Below, in pieces: positions 33,539 to 46,059 of a stretch of 64,000 bases of DNA. Both the position numbers and the translations under genes were made by a program. The stretch is taken from contig OW028579.1 in the NCBI GenBank assembly GCA_932294295.1, positions 5,354,370 to 5,418,369 of the forward strand, in the 5' to 3' direction. Each line of letters opens with the position of its first letter. The stretch's first letter is position 1. The DNA comes from Alitta virens. Taxonomy: Eukaryota; Annelida; Polychaeta; Phyllodocida; Nereididae. The notes under the pieces were generated by a model. It searched no databases, was not told the origin of the DNA, and was given only the letters and a program-made list of their open reading frames with translations.

Positions 33539-35567
33539 AATGGGAACTTCCAAACGGCTGCCACAATTTGAAATGAACTGTTATTCAGACCTATTTTAGC
33601 AGAACAATAAAAATGCCAATGGAATAGGTAATAAGGTCGCACGTGACTACATTTGAAAAAAAATGCTTACATGCACAAATGTAATTGACTGAAAATGCCT
33701 GATGTGACAAAACAAATTTCAAGCCAATGAAAAAGGAATAAATCTTTTAATTTTGTATCATTATGATACACACATTTTCATAGTAAAACATTGATGCGTC
33801 AATTTGGAAAATGTGGTGAGGTCTAGTTCGAATAGGGATAACTGGTTCTGGTGTTAACTAAGATTTTTCAAAACCCAATTTCTGACAGCAGTTGCTCTGT
33901 TCCATGTAGATATACATGTATTTTGTATAAGTCTTTAGAGTGATTTTTTTTTTCATGTTGTTTATTAGTTCTTTAATAACTGGTTAATTTGACAGCTGCT
34001 CTGCTCCATAACTTAACTGTACATCAGTTGCTGGTTCAGCTTAATATATTCAGTTATCTCGCTCACAATTTTTCACATTGCAGTAATCATTGTATGTGAC
34101 TAATTAGGCAGATTAATTTGATAATGTACAGATAGAATTCAGTACTCAAATTATTGAATTTTTCAAGGAATGAATACACTTTACATACAATGTCTCCTTT
34201 TGAAAATTTCTTTGTTGAGATGGTTTAAGAAGTTTGCGGCAAATTCCGTCCTTCACTCTGATGTAGTGTCAGTTTTCATACAATTGCCAGCTCATAATCT
34301 GAGCTCAGTATTTGGTCAGAATCTTGGAAACTGATTTAGTGTGCTGGGCCTTTCAGTAACGCAGTAGAATTATAATAATATATGCGAAAATCCTGACAAC
34401 CGAATCCTGCTAGTGTGTCACTCTACTTGCACAAGCCCTGGTGATGCGTTTACCACCTTGGCTACAAATTAAATCAATTTTGATTTCTATTCCTTGTATA
34501 CATTTTTTCATTTCAGTATACTGCGAGTATGAGAGATAAATATATAATATAATAAATAATAATATGAAAGAACTAGCATGCATAAGGGATGGAATTTCGA
34601 CTGCCCAACTGAACCAAGAAGAGGCTGCAATGTTTCTTGATTTTATAAGCACCACATGAACTCTTTTTCTTCTTACATTTGATTATTTTATAATCTTGGT
34701 TTATAATTTTAATTCATTTCTACTCAAATCTCAAACATACAGCAGTTTTAGAGGGAGCATGGACAGTTGCATCCTCAGAGCGACTTTTCAGACTGATTTA
34801 AACATTTCATAAGTATGATATAATCACTCCAACATCAGGGCAATAAACTTGGTTTCGCCTCTTTTGACCTAATTTTACCATTTTCTGTACAGTTGCAAGG
34901 CTATTTCTGTATTCTTCTTGACTAATGGCCTACATAGCATAGACAAGTATTTAATGAAAAGGTCAATAACTTTGTTATCTTTCTGATCTGTCTCTTTCAT
35001 CCGTGAACAGTCCATGCTCGTTCTAAAACTGCTGTAAGTATACCTAAAAGGTATGAATAAACATTGTATATCTATATAACTAAAATAATTACAAATTGTT
35101 TAATGAAATTTGAAGGAGCGTTTTTACAACTACAAGAAGCAAAGTCAAATTGAAATATGGAACTGAAGCCAGTTGCCTGAGACATTATTTTCCAATCATT
35201 GAAGTAGATTTGACAATTTCTAGTGATTTACTAAGATAATTGTTTTTTTGTGATGTTCATAAACTGCTTCAACAAAAACCAAACTTTTTTTTTTCTGTTC
35301 TTTTATTTTTTTTCTCCGATTTAGGTATATTTTTTGACCTACATATAGCAATTTAAATGCAAAGTATGCAAATTATATTTATTAAAAAAACATTTTAGTG
35401 ACATGATACTGTTGAATCATCCATTTTGCGACCTATTTCATGCAATATTGGGTCATGAAAATTGTCCGTTCATGACGAAATTAACAAATAGATCATTGTA
35501 TTTTAGCTTTTTGAAAAGTTAACTGTCATTTAAAGTTCTGTTGGGCTATGTGAAACATGCAGCAAAG
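33539..35567. promoter_or_regulatory. Divergent intergenic region, block B (degraded)
   Basis: This is the counterpart of 14118-16330. A stretch of about 220 bp close to the minus-strand start is deleted (junction at about 33727). On the plus side TATAAATA is replaced by AACAAATA. The LINE tail is present at about 34200-34360. Both core promoters therefore look weakened compared with A and C. Confidence 0.55.
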
Positions 35568-38500
35568 ATGAAGTTCATCGTTGTGACATCTACAGCTTTT
35601 GTGGCTTTTGGTGAGTAAAATGTAAAAACATGGTGACTAAAGCCTGGATCTCACATAGCCATAAAATGATGGATAATCTGTGGTTGATACGTAAACCCTT
35701 AGTTGACGTATTAGCCAAGGATTCTTGACGATAAAACATATAAAAAAGGGGCATGGCTAGGCGATGATGTATGACTACGCACGTGTTGGCGTATGCGAAG
35801 TACTGGTTACCCTGCCGATAGTACGTAGCATACGTTGACTGTACTCCAACAGAGAGATGGAGGTACCACATACAATGTACCATCCCCTAACTTTGAAGTA
35901 TACTATGTATGATCCATGTTATGCCGCGTATAATCCTCTGTAACAACCACGGAAGTGAAAAGAAAGATGCAAAATCAAAAGAAATCGCCAAAAATGACGT
36001 ATGACTCACGTAAGCTATGGCGTACGCCATGTACAATCCGCTGACTGCGTTATATGATGAAAGTATCAATTGCGTAACAATCTTTCCAGCCCATTACGTC
36101 TCAGTTTTACAGAATATTTGTGCATGTTTACAAATTCCGTCCCTATAGCCGGAATTTGATGGCATGGAATGCTTTACATGCTCTTTACATCGACGTTTCC
36201 AGCTATGTTAGATTCCTGCTTGAGACATTTCATGGCTAGTATTGGCAGCATTCTCTATATGTTAAAACTAGGTTCGCAGAACTTAAAGTTGGATAATATC
36301 ACTGATCTATTAGTGTTGGTATGAAATATTATTTATTAGAGCAAAATTGGACACTTAAGGTACATATAACATCATTGTCATGCAAGCAAATAGATGTTAG
36401 ATCAGTTTCAGACTTGCCTTTTGAAATTATTATGCATTAAATTTCTTACTGCTTGTCAAAATTACAAATACATATATGATATAATTTTTTATATATTTTT
36501 GTCATACACAAGTGACAGACATATGCAATGAAAGTATAGGAAATGCATGTGAGAGCAATATGTCACAGCTCTCAAGTTAAAGTTCAAAAGTCAAGAAAAA
36601 TTTAATTTTCCCCACATGCCCCATTCATTAATGGTTTTAACTATATAAAATGTATGAGAACCATGAGGTATATTTACCCTCGTCTCACATTTAAAGAAAG
36701 ACATGAGTTAATTACTACTATATGTTAACTAAGTATTTTATGTACTAGATTAATATAACAATAAACCAAGTGGATAATCATTTTGAATCCCTACTGTAAA
36801 TGTTCAATGATTGACAATGGTTGGTAATGATTGGTAATGATTGGCAATATTAGCAATGATTAGCAATGATTGGCAATGTTTGCAATGATTTGCATACCGG
36901 TGGGCTTAGAGCATTCCCTGCAAACACAACAACTTTTGAAAAATATAAGCACTCGCTCATTGGGACAATTCCAAAAAATGTTCAAAAACAGAATGTGTAA
37001 ATGTGGAGACAACATTGTATAATATAATCTACATGGTTAAACTATTTTGAGAGTGTTTCGTGATGACATGATTTATAATATTGCCGCAAGCATTTCTAGG
37101 GTCCACACTTTCATATTGTAACATTATGCTCAAATAATATTGTCACAACATAATTTGAATGATAATGTGGATGTTGTAAAAATTATCTGTGTCATATTTT
37201 TTAAATATGTTATTAAACATATTGCCAGAAGGATTTTATTCACGGTATAAAAATGTGTTCTGCCAATATTTCCATAGTGTTTTGTTATAACATGATTAAT
37301 GATGTTTCTGCAAGTATTTCTAGGTCCAAACTATCATGTTGTTACATTATGCTCAAATAATATTGTCACAACATTAGGTAAATGATAACATGTATGTTGT
37401 AATGAAGTCTGTGCAATGTTTTTAAAAATATCATTAAAACATTGCTGCAATGTTTTTACCTAAATATTAATTTAAATTTACAAGCGCCATCTAGGGAGTA
37501 TATTCATCTGGTAGCCATTTTGATGTGGAGTGAGTTTTCAAGTCTCAGTAACAAAATCCAGGAACATCTGCAAAATAGGTTGGTATTTTTATTATTTTGT
37601 GTTGCGTTGTCAATGATAAGTCATTGTAGCAAACATATAAGAATTAATTCCCCTCAAAATGTGATTTGTTTGGGCCCCTAAAGAATTTGCAATCAAATGG
37701 CAACACAGTCACTGTTGTCATGTAATAATATATAGCTTATGCTGAGTTCCAATTTAAAAAGTTATTTTTTTTATTATAATTTTCAGAGGTGTATACTAAT
37801 CTAGAAGTGGACCTTGTCATGAGCCTGACTGACAACAAGACATGATGTTGAGAGATACATCACTGTGAATGCTCACCCACTAATGCCATTTATATATTCT
37901 GTATAAAAAGAAATAATTGCAATTTGGTTGAAATTGATAACTTCCAGATACTGATCGAATGTTCATTTGAAAATAAAGATTTTCTCACCTTATTCCAGAC
38001 ATGTTGCTGCTATATTTCATATATTAAACATGAATCATGATATAAATATTGTGAAAATCTTTTTTCTTTATATTTAGAAAATATTGCTTTAAAGTGTTTA
38101 GGCTCCACACTTCAATTTTGTAACAATATGTTCCGCAAGTAGTCACAGTATTTGTTCGATAAAATAATATCAATGTTATGAGTATCTTCTGGTCATGTTT
38201 CAGGGAAACATGTGCAATAATGTTTCTACTGTGGACACTTTTAATGTGGTGACAATATGATCTGCAACACTCTCAAAATGTTAGTTAAACATGTCAATGC
38301 TGTGAAAATATTCTCACGATATTGTATTGGAAGGGTTACCTAAAAAAATTATCTGATTGTTCTAACAATATATTCATAATGTTTTTGGGAATATTATCAG
38401 AAATGTTGCCGCACATATTTATAGGGTCCACACTTTCACGCTGCAACAATATGATCTGCAATATTGTGACAATATTATACAATGTTGTGACAATATTGTC

Positions 38501-41487
38501 ACAATACTTGTGTTACACAATTTCATAGTTTAATGTTCAGAAGGTCATCTTTTACAGAAATGGAAATTACCAGTTAATTAATTTGATCATGGTCTTCCAT
38601 TATGAAGTTGCAGCATTTTCATTGGGTGCCACACAGAACATCAGTGAGGACTGCCAAAAACTCTCTGATTTTGTGACAAAAGCACTGCGCATACTGCAAG
38701 AAAGGTTACCAGATTATTTCGCGAAGGCTACATCGTTACAGGTACAACAGTATCTCAACATGGACATCACTGATAAAAGAGCTCGTGAGACAATTCTATG
38801 CAAATTTGCAGGTAATTATTGATTTTTGATTATATTTCTTACCTTTAAAGCCTGGTGAAGATATGATTTATGTCTTAAAGTTCTGTAGTTGAAATTTGAG
38901 TTGTTTGAATGTAAAGGCCTCGCAAGTGCTATGACCTGCCCTCTATGAATGTTTCATAGGTACATCTACAAAAATTAAGCTATTTTGATAGGGCTGATCA
39001 CTTCTTGTGTGACCTTGCATGTGAGCTTGCATGAAATACCAATATAATACATGACATCACAACAGCCTAATTAATTATTGATGATGTCATCTATTATTGT
39101 GTATGGGTGACATCATGTGCAGTATAAATTCTTTGGGGTACAAAGAGACTATTCTATGCAAATTTGCAGGTAATTATTGATGTTTGATTATCTTTCTTAC
39201 TTTTAAAGCCTGGTGAAGATCTGATTTATGTCTTAAAGTTCCGTAGTTGAAATTTGGGTTGTTTGAAAGTGAAGTCATGAATGCAGAGCGGGTCCCCGCT
39301 TTGGGCCTCGCAGGTACATCTACAAAAATTAAGCTATTTTGATAGGGCTGGTCACTTCTTTTGTGACCTTGCATGAAATACCAATATAATACATGACATC
39401 ACAACAGCCTAATTAATTATTGATGATGTCATCTATTATTGTGCATTGGTGGCATCATGTGCAGTATAAATTCTTTGGGGTACATGGTCACACAAGAACT
39501 GGCCGCTTAAACATATATGTATGTGTATAGGATAAAAAAATATCATACTCCTCTGAATAGGCACCATATCTAATGAGAACATTTTTTTTTATAATAAGAA
39601 TAGATATCTGGCAATATGTGAACAGCAGAGAAATGGGAGTGTTAAATATTCCAGTGCGAAATGGAATAAATGACTTTTGTTTTAAATTAATAAAATATAT
39701 ACATGTCATTAATATCTACCATAGGATATTATCACACACTTGTTAGCAATTTCTTAAAATCAAAGCTTTACTATAAATTATCTTGTCATAGCTTCAAGTA
39801 ATGAATTAACACAATTTCCAGAGTAAACAAAACCCTCTTAGTTCATAGTGGTTGTATCCAGTGCAATGGAATTTTACCCTTTTGAGTTGAAGGTGACCTC
39901 ATTGGCCAAGGGTAGTGGTCAGGCCATGTCACGGCAGGGTCAACTCATTTAAATATAAAGTTTGGGTCTCTGCTGATTGGCATGTAGCTTATATTACAAG
40001 TACATTATTTGTAGAACTCTAAGTTTTTTGATTACATTATATTGTCAGATGTTTAGCTGTATATCATAACTCATGATATTGTTTCAGATGCCGGAAACCT
40101 TCGTGAGTTATACAATGGTATACCAAGAGTATTGTTTCCAACTCGGTATGAAGATTTTGTCGAAGTATATTCCTATGTGCAATATGAAGTGCAAAGTATA
40201 GTCGGCGGCTACACCAATGTCGAAAGGTGATTTTGTTGGGATTTTTTTTAATATATTTTTCTGTTTCTAATTAGCCTAGATCCATTGAATAACATGGGAT
40301 CATAAAAAGTTGTTATATTCGGTGATAGAGAAGTGATCCAGTGTAAATGCTGTTGGTGCTGTAAGCTAACAGTGTTTGTCATATCACAAATTGTCTTGAA
40401 TGACTGAGCACACAGCCAGTTGTCCAATTAGGCAATAAATATACACTAGTAAAACAATGCTAAGTGCGTCTGAGGTCAGTCCCTAAAAATGAATTAGGCT
40501 TCTTGTATTCAAAGAATGATGATCAGTGAGGTGGATGATGCACAGAGCTCATGGCAGTTAATGTACTACTTATTGATTTATCACTGTTTATAGGCTAATC
40601 AGGATCCAAATTGATTTGAGAAAATGGAACAAGAATATATTAATTTTGAATACCGCTATACTCCTAATCCATATAATGTTTCATGTACATGAAGGGTGCT
40701 GGGAATGATATTTGATTTGAGCGACTTAAACAGAAAATTAGGAGATGGAGACACTCTTCAGGAAAGAACAGATCTGGCCACTTTGACCAACTTCATGAAG
40801 GTTATGCAAATCAAGTACGGCTCACGGTGGATTGCTTATGCTATTCGACTTGAACATCAAGATTTTGTTATTGAAGATCCAGAGGAATTTGCCAAGACAC
40901 TTTATGGTAATGATTGAATATTGATCTTAAAGTTTATTCTCTCTTTGCAATTATCATAAGGTTTTCTGTCTTTCAAATAATGTTTTTTTTTTTTTTTTAC
41001 TTCTTGTTGTCATCATAATCTCAGAGAACCAACAGAAATTATGATGGGAAATGTGGCAAATCAAATACAGAGAGTTAACCCCTGACTTATTATAAATATT
41101 TCTAACCATTTTGTGCTGCTCCATGTTTTGTACAGACATTTTAAGATATCTTATAGTACTCATGCACAGTACCACCCAACAGAAACTGTGCAATTTTGCT
41201 TTACATCATATTATGTATAACAGGTGGATGGGGTATTTTGCTCCAGATAGGGCTGATCAGGACAGGCAGGTGCCTTTAATATGTATAACACATATCTTCC
41301 TGTTTCAGAGAATACTTTCGTCGAAGACTACCAGAATTTCACACGTTTAGAGGAACCATTGTTGAAATGTTTCAGCATGCCAAAAGATACACTTGGCCAC
41401 TTGGCGAAATTCAGGAAATTGGCCGACCTGTATGCGGAAGGAATCAACCTTGTTGGGGATCTTGGATTCTTCAACCTTGAAAAATGA
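35568..41487 (+). CDS. Secreted protein of unknown family, plus-strand member, copy B (five exons)
   Basis: Exons are 35568-35610, 38614-38811, 40088-40226, 40695-40906 and 41309-41487, with phases 1, 1, 2, 1, giving 256 residues. Exon 3 is 6 bp shorter than in A (RVLFPTRYED in place of RVWLPPSPRYED), so the frame is kept. The signal peptide, cysteine pair, KYGSRW core and VGDLGFFNLEK end are intact. Exon 5 differs most (CFSMPKDTLGHLAKFRKL). Intron 1 is 3.0 kb because of two insertions, and intron 2 starts with a duplicated exon end. The TATA box is lost. The frame looks functional, but expression may differ from A and C. Confidence 0.8.
35642..36219. mobile_element. Intron 1 MITE, copy B
   Basis: Counterpart of 16405-16991. 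The right terminal repeat is slightly decayed (TTAGATTCCTGC for TGAGATTCCCGC) and the right TAAA flank is lost. Present at the same site in all three blocks. Confidence 0.75.
36261..36767. other. 507-bp block B-specific insertion in intron 1
   Basis: A and C read directly from the CATTCTCT...AT sequence to AAGTGGATAATC. B has 507 extra bases at this point. I see no terminal repeats or coding frame. Confidence 0.6.
36914..38512. repeat. 1.6-kb block B-specific insertion built of degenerate repeats
   Basis: It replaces about 45 bp of the A/C sequence. It contains modules with TCTAGG.TCC...ACT.TCAT..TGT and ACATTATGCTCAAATAATATTGTCACAAC at about 37090-37151 and 37318-37373 (about 228 bp apart), with more diverged modules near 38090 and 38420. 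AATATTGTGACAATATT-type palindromes recur, especially at 38455-38505. It looks like an array of fold-back or satellite-like units inserted in the intron. Confidence 0.65.
38786..39501. repeat. 358-bp tandem duplication covering the end of exon 2 and its splice donor, copy B
   Basis: The sequence around CTATGCAAATTTGCAG|GTAATTATTG occurs at 38811/38812 and again at 39169/39170. The second unit has the same donor but lacks the rest of exon 2. The first unit's intron part differs internally, while the second resembles A and C. This gives a decoy donor 358 bp downstream of the real one. Confidence 0.85.
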
Positions 41488-41745
41488 ATTGTCACCTATG
41501 CAATTTGGTCAGGACAATTCACAGAACATTTCATAGAATTGGGAACTAAACTCCAGACGAAGTCATGTGAATCCATGACTCCCATTGGTTGATGGACTGC
41601 ATTATAACCAATGGGAGTTGTCAATTCACAGGATAACTTATTGAGTTACAAACTATGTGTTTCTCTGAAAACCTGGTACATGAATGTAATATTGCATTAG
41701 TCTTGTTCACTGGTGCATGCATGCAACTGAAAATTAGTACACCTC

Positions 41746-41751
41746 AATAAA
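41746..41751 (+). promoter_or_regulatory. Polyadenylation signal of the plus-strand gene, copy B
   Basis: AATAAA at the position conserved in A and C. The 3'-UTR stem-loop at 41575-41617 lies between it and the stop codon, with 12 of the 16 pairs kept. Confidence 0.7.
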
Positions 41752-42235
41752 GAATATTAAAATATTTCAAACGTTTTGATAACGCATAGCCATGCATGGA
41801 CATTTTGTGAATGAGAAATGAGATTGAGAATGGTATCTTCAGTCACAGTATTACAATTATGATTTGAATATGCATCAAAGTGCGCAAATGTACATTAGAA
41901 TCACTTAAAAAATGTTTGCGCTTACTTACAGGACTATAATATAATGGCGTACAACCTTCATAATATGAATTTACAACAGCGACTGTATCTGTGTATCTTT
42001 TGCCTTTTAGAAAATATGCCAATTCAAAAATGACTCATAATATGACATTTGATGATTTTCTCAAAATTCAAAGGACCATAACTTTGCATTTTAGTGATAG
42101 ACATTTCATATAGTTTGATCTCATATGATGAAGTTTAAGCACATAAAATATAAAATAAATGAGACAGTCATGCATGGGCCATTGGTTGATCTGACATGGA
42201 CTAACCCAATATTTTATGAAATTACAGTCAAGTCA

Positions 42236-43479
42236 ACTGGCTTAAAGCTCATGCTTAAAATAATGGATACTATGGACTGAGACTTAATTGATGTATGTAG
42301 AAGTTTCATAATAAATTTACACACAATTGCAACAAATGGGCAAAGAGGTTGGATTAGTTGCCAGCTCATTCAAAAGTCCAACGTTCAATTCTGATTCTCC
42401 ATTTTCTTGTTGGCATTCAGATGACCAACTGCTGCCTCAATGTATCCAATATGGGCAGGTAAAATCCTACAGCATTGGTGGATCAGGGTTTTACATTCTG
42501 TATTTCTTCACCTGATGGGCTAATTAGGCAGGCAGGGGCCATGGCAATGAGATGAACGATGAAACAGCCATCCAACTTAGGATCCACCAAGATCAAACCC
42601 AGGACCCAGTTGTTGGAAGCCCAGCACACTACCACTGAGCTAGGCCCCCACCATCCTACACAGCAGTTGAATTGAATTAAATTTGTACTCAAAATAGCTT
42701 AAGAAACCAGGTCTTACTCATTCATGTACTTACGTTTTGTCTTACTGCTCGGACTGAGACTGTGAATTATACTATCAAAGTGTACAAAAATGTTCATTGG
42801 ATAACTGTTTGGTGTAAAATCTAATTTTCTGTCTCACTTGAGATTATTATAACATCATGATGACAAGAATCACCAAATAAATTATTTTGCTGAACCTTTT
42901 CGTATACACGTGTTACGGGCTATTATAGTAATTAGATGTTTCATTGCCTTTTGTTAATTAATTTTTATGGATTTTTGTTCACTCAAAAGGTGTCACCACC
43001 ATTCAACTAAATAATAATTAGCAATTCTGACATCACACATGCTCGAATGACAAATTAACTCACCCATAAGACCACCTTATAATTCAGCTCCCTAAAGTTT
43101 AGATGCTTTGTAGTATTTCAAGAAAACAATATAATATTTTCAAGAGAAAATGTTGTAGGTGATGTACCTAGGGATGCACCTAGGGAAGATTATAGATTGA
43201 TAAGTTTTAACTGATTTTACAACGATGGAGATTCATGAAGTAATTTCATACATTGCAAATTGGTAACTCTAATATTATGGTGTTTTGGGTCATCTTTATA
43301 ACACAAATCCATTAAGAATGTGTGCTTGTGATGCTGCTGTTGTTACCAGTGTTGCAGTGTTGTGCACTTCAGTATTTTCTTATTTTTTTAAAGAAAAGAG
43401 AATGATAAATTGCTCCATTTTACTGTACTGCATATAGAATCTATGGAGTTAATAAATGATGTTGTCACTGTCACTAGAT
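42236..43479. other. Unique interval between block B and fragment D
   Basis: Homology to A stops at about 42235 (after AAGTCAACTG) and resumes at about 43480 with sequence from the divergent intergenic region. Apart from the tRNA-derived SINE at about 42484-42652 I see no gene or recognisable repeat. Confidence 0.55.
42484..42652 (-). mobile_element. tRNA-derived SINE
   Basis: On the minus strand the head (42582-42652) has a box A-like TAGCTCAGTGGTAGTGTG and a box B-like GGGTTTGATC. Between them CTTCCAA resembles the anticodon loop of tRNA-Gly(UCC). The spacing fits a tRNA-like internal Pol III promoter, but the acceptor stem does not pair properly. A non-tRNA body continues to about 42484. 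Best read as a SINE, not a functional tRNA. Confidence 0.6.
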
Positions 43480-44870
43480 TTATTTAAGCTTTCATAACTT
43501 AGTTGTACATCAATGGCTGGTTCAGCTCAATATATTCAGTTATCTCGCTCACACTTTTTCACAATGCAGTAATTAGGCAGATCAATTTGATAATGTACAG
43601 ATAAGCTTCAGTACTCAAATTATTTTACATATTCCTTGACAAAGGAATGAATGCACTTTACGTACAATGCCTCCTTTACATGTATACTCATCAATAACTT
43701 CGTGTTCACCGGAATGGAATTTTTTCAGAAACTTTTATAGTTAAAAATAGAGTTAAGCATGGAGAAGTCTTGTCGCCTCTCCTGTTTGGAATATATGGAC
43801 ATTTTGATCACAAGACTATACCAAAGTGGATTTGAGTGTTACCACGGGCCACATGTTCTTGGCTGCTTGGACTATGCCGATGACCTGGTTATAATGCCTG
43901 TTAGCTTTGGTACGTAAATAAGGACACAAGATGACCATTTTTTTTTAATGTAAGTTTTATTTCACCGCTAGTAATGGACGCCTTGTTTCCTCATTTACGT
44001 ACCAATACAAATAGGTAGGTCAATAAATAAGAAGTTTACAATAATAAATTTAAGAGCAATCATATACATACATAACAATCTAGGCATAGAATGTAACAAT
44101 CCCCCTGTCTAAAAGTGGTCTTCATCATATGTTAAGCATTTGCAATGACTTTGCCTTGGAATACAAAGTACAATTCAATGGCTCTAAAAGCCAATTTATC
44201 ATCTTAGACAAAACGATTGCTGCACACTCAACTAGTATTTCTGTATGGGGTGCCACAATATACAATTTGAGTGAAGTGATTCACTTGGGTCACACAATGT
44301 ATTCTGACTTATAAAAGGATGATACAGAGAGAGTTGTCTCGGCTTTTTTTGGCACAATTTGATAGTTATCGAAACAATTTGGAAAGATTGTGAACTTTTT
44401 ATCAGTTATTGTTCATGTTTCTATGGATTTAGGCTGGTGCATTTCAAGAAACTTGACCAAACACTCAGCAGTATCGAGAAAATGTCTGCATCAAGTTTAG
44501 AAATTACCGCCCATGGCGTTCACATGCATTATTGCATGCATTTTTGCATGTATTGCAGGCAGGCTTTGTTGAGAAGGTTTAGGAAGTTTGCTGCAAATTC
44601 TGTCCTTCAATAGGATGGAAGTTTTCATAAAATTGGCAGCTCACAATCCAAGCTCAGTATTTGGTCAGAATCTTGGAAACTGTTGTACTGTGCTGGGCCC
44701 TTCAGTAACTGACTCTTTAGCATAAAATTATAATAATTTACACGAACATCCTGACAACTGAATCCTCCAAGTGTGTCACTCTACTTGCACAAGCCCTCGT
44801 GATGCATGTACCACTTAAGCTACAAATTAATTAATTTTGATTTATATTCTTTGCACTAATTTGTTCATTT
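43480..44870 (+). pseudogene. Fragment D: partial block copy with a longer LINE reverse transcriptase
   Basis: The flanks match A 14830-15020 and 15235-15390, that is, part of the divergent intergenic region. Between them the LINE ORF is longer than in A, B or C. A tract like GEVLSPLLFGIYMD and the polymerase motif YADDLV (about 43740-43895) are visible, then a segment like ICNDFALEY...EVIHLGHT (44129-44311), then the C-terminal tail (44470-44700). An inverted-repeat insertion and other indels break the frame. The fragment is fused at 44866-44871 to the first base of block C. Confidence 0.7.
43919..44003. mobile_element. 85-bp inverted-repeat insertion in the LINE ORF of fragment D
   Basis: GGTACGTAAATAAGGA at the left is matched by the reverse complement at the right, ending CTCATTTACGTACC, with about one mismatch in 15. 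It interrupts the LINE reading frame just after the YADD motif. The following 44004-44110 also has no LINE coding and may be part of the same insertion. Confidence 0.55.
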
Positions 44871-46059
44871 CCGTCACTATGGATTTCATGCTGTGGATTT
44901 GATCTTCCAGTTGTCTGAGCAGGGATGTAAATGGGGTTTCCTTATTAGTGAGGTGGTCCTAAGAAGGGTGATTTTTTGCAAAATATATATTCTAGTGTCT
45001 TTATTTTTATTTCATGGCTTGTGGGAATTTTCAACCAGATAATGTTAGGTGACGCCACTGAAGTTATGCCACCTGGTGTTATTTTAGAGTTGTGATGCTT
45101 TGTCCCACAATATTTGGAAGGTTGTTCTTTTACACCGTATCCTCTTCACTGTACAGTTAAACCTAAGACTAATCCTTCAGCTGTACAAAATCATTAGACC
45201 TAGTTTAAATGTCCAGTAATATTGAAGAAAACTAATGTATGGCATTGCTCTCATTCTTAACAACAATGGAAGTACAGGACTTTTGATCCAAAAGTTTGAC
45301 TTGCAATATAGATATAGATATTGTTATATTGCTTTGTCTGATATTAAGGAGATTGCAGTTCTCTGCAAATTTAGCCATAAAATGGTGTATATCTGTTGTT
45401 CAAAAATATCCGATGCAAATTTCTATGTAGTAAAACATGGATCTTCAAGGTGCTACCCATCAGTTTACATAAGAATATGCAGAGCACATGGGTCTGAAGC
45501 TTATTAAACTTCCATGGCAGCTGTCAGAGGCAGATTCAATGATGAGATGAGGTTTAGAGTCTAAATCATATTAGACATTGGTGGCTCTTTTACTTTCCTC
45601 AGCATAGACACCGAGTAAAAGGCACCTCCAATTCAATGTTTCATGCGATTGACATCCAGCTGGGATGACGGTCATGAAAAGTGCCCGAGCAGGGACATTT
45701 AGTTATTTCAAGTAATTGTTTTGTCATTTATTTTTCCGCAGTGTATTTTTATAAGTAATCCACATGTAGCCTGAGCAATTAGCATGGGCTATATCATGTT
45801 CCCAGATAGCATTCCAAATCGGCCCAGTATCATTTCCATACACTATAGGCCACAGTCAATACAACATCGTAGTAACATCGCCGACATCACGCCGACGTTG
45901 AAATGATTTGGAATCTGGGTTCATTATAAAAAAGCAAATAATTGACAGACTGATAAAAAATAAAAAGTAATTTTTTGGAGGTTTTGTCCTGCTATGAGAA
46001 AAGGAAACATCTTTATCTTGTTCATTTTTATTACACTTTTTGTCAAGCCTTATTTGTTT
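44871..46059. other. 3' flank of the minus-strand gene, block C
   Basis: Homologous to 9036-10232 in A. Tracts alternate between A-like (about 45100-45560) and B-like (about 44930-45090 and 45700-46060). It contains the short MITE at about 45799. No gene seen. Confidence 0.6.

Noticed and set aside
42582..42652. Functional tRNA-Gly gene
   Set aside because: Box A and B resemble a tRNA, but the acceptor stem does not pair and extra sequence continues as a SINE body.
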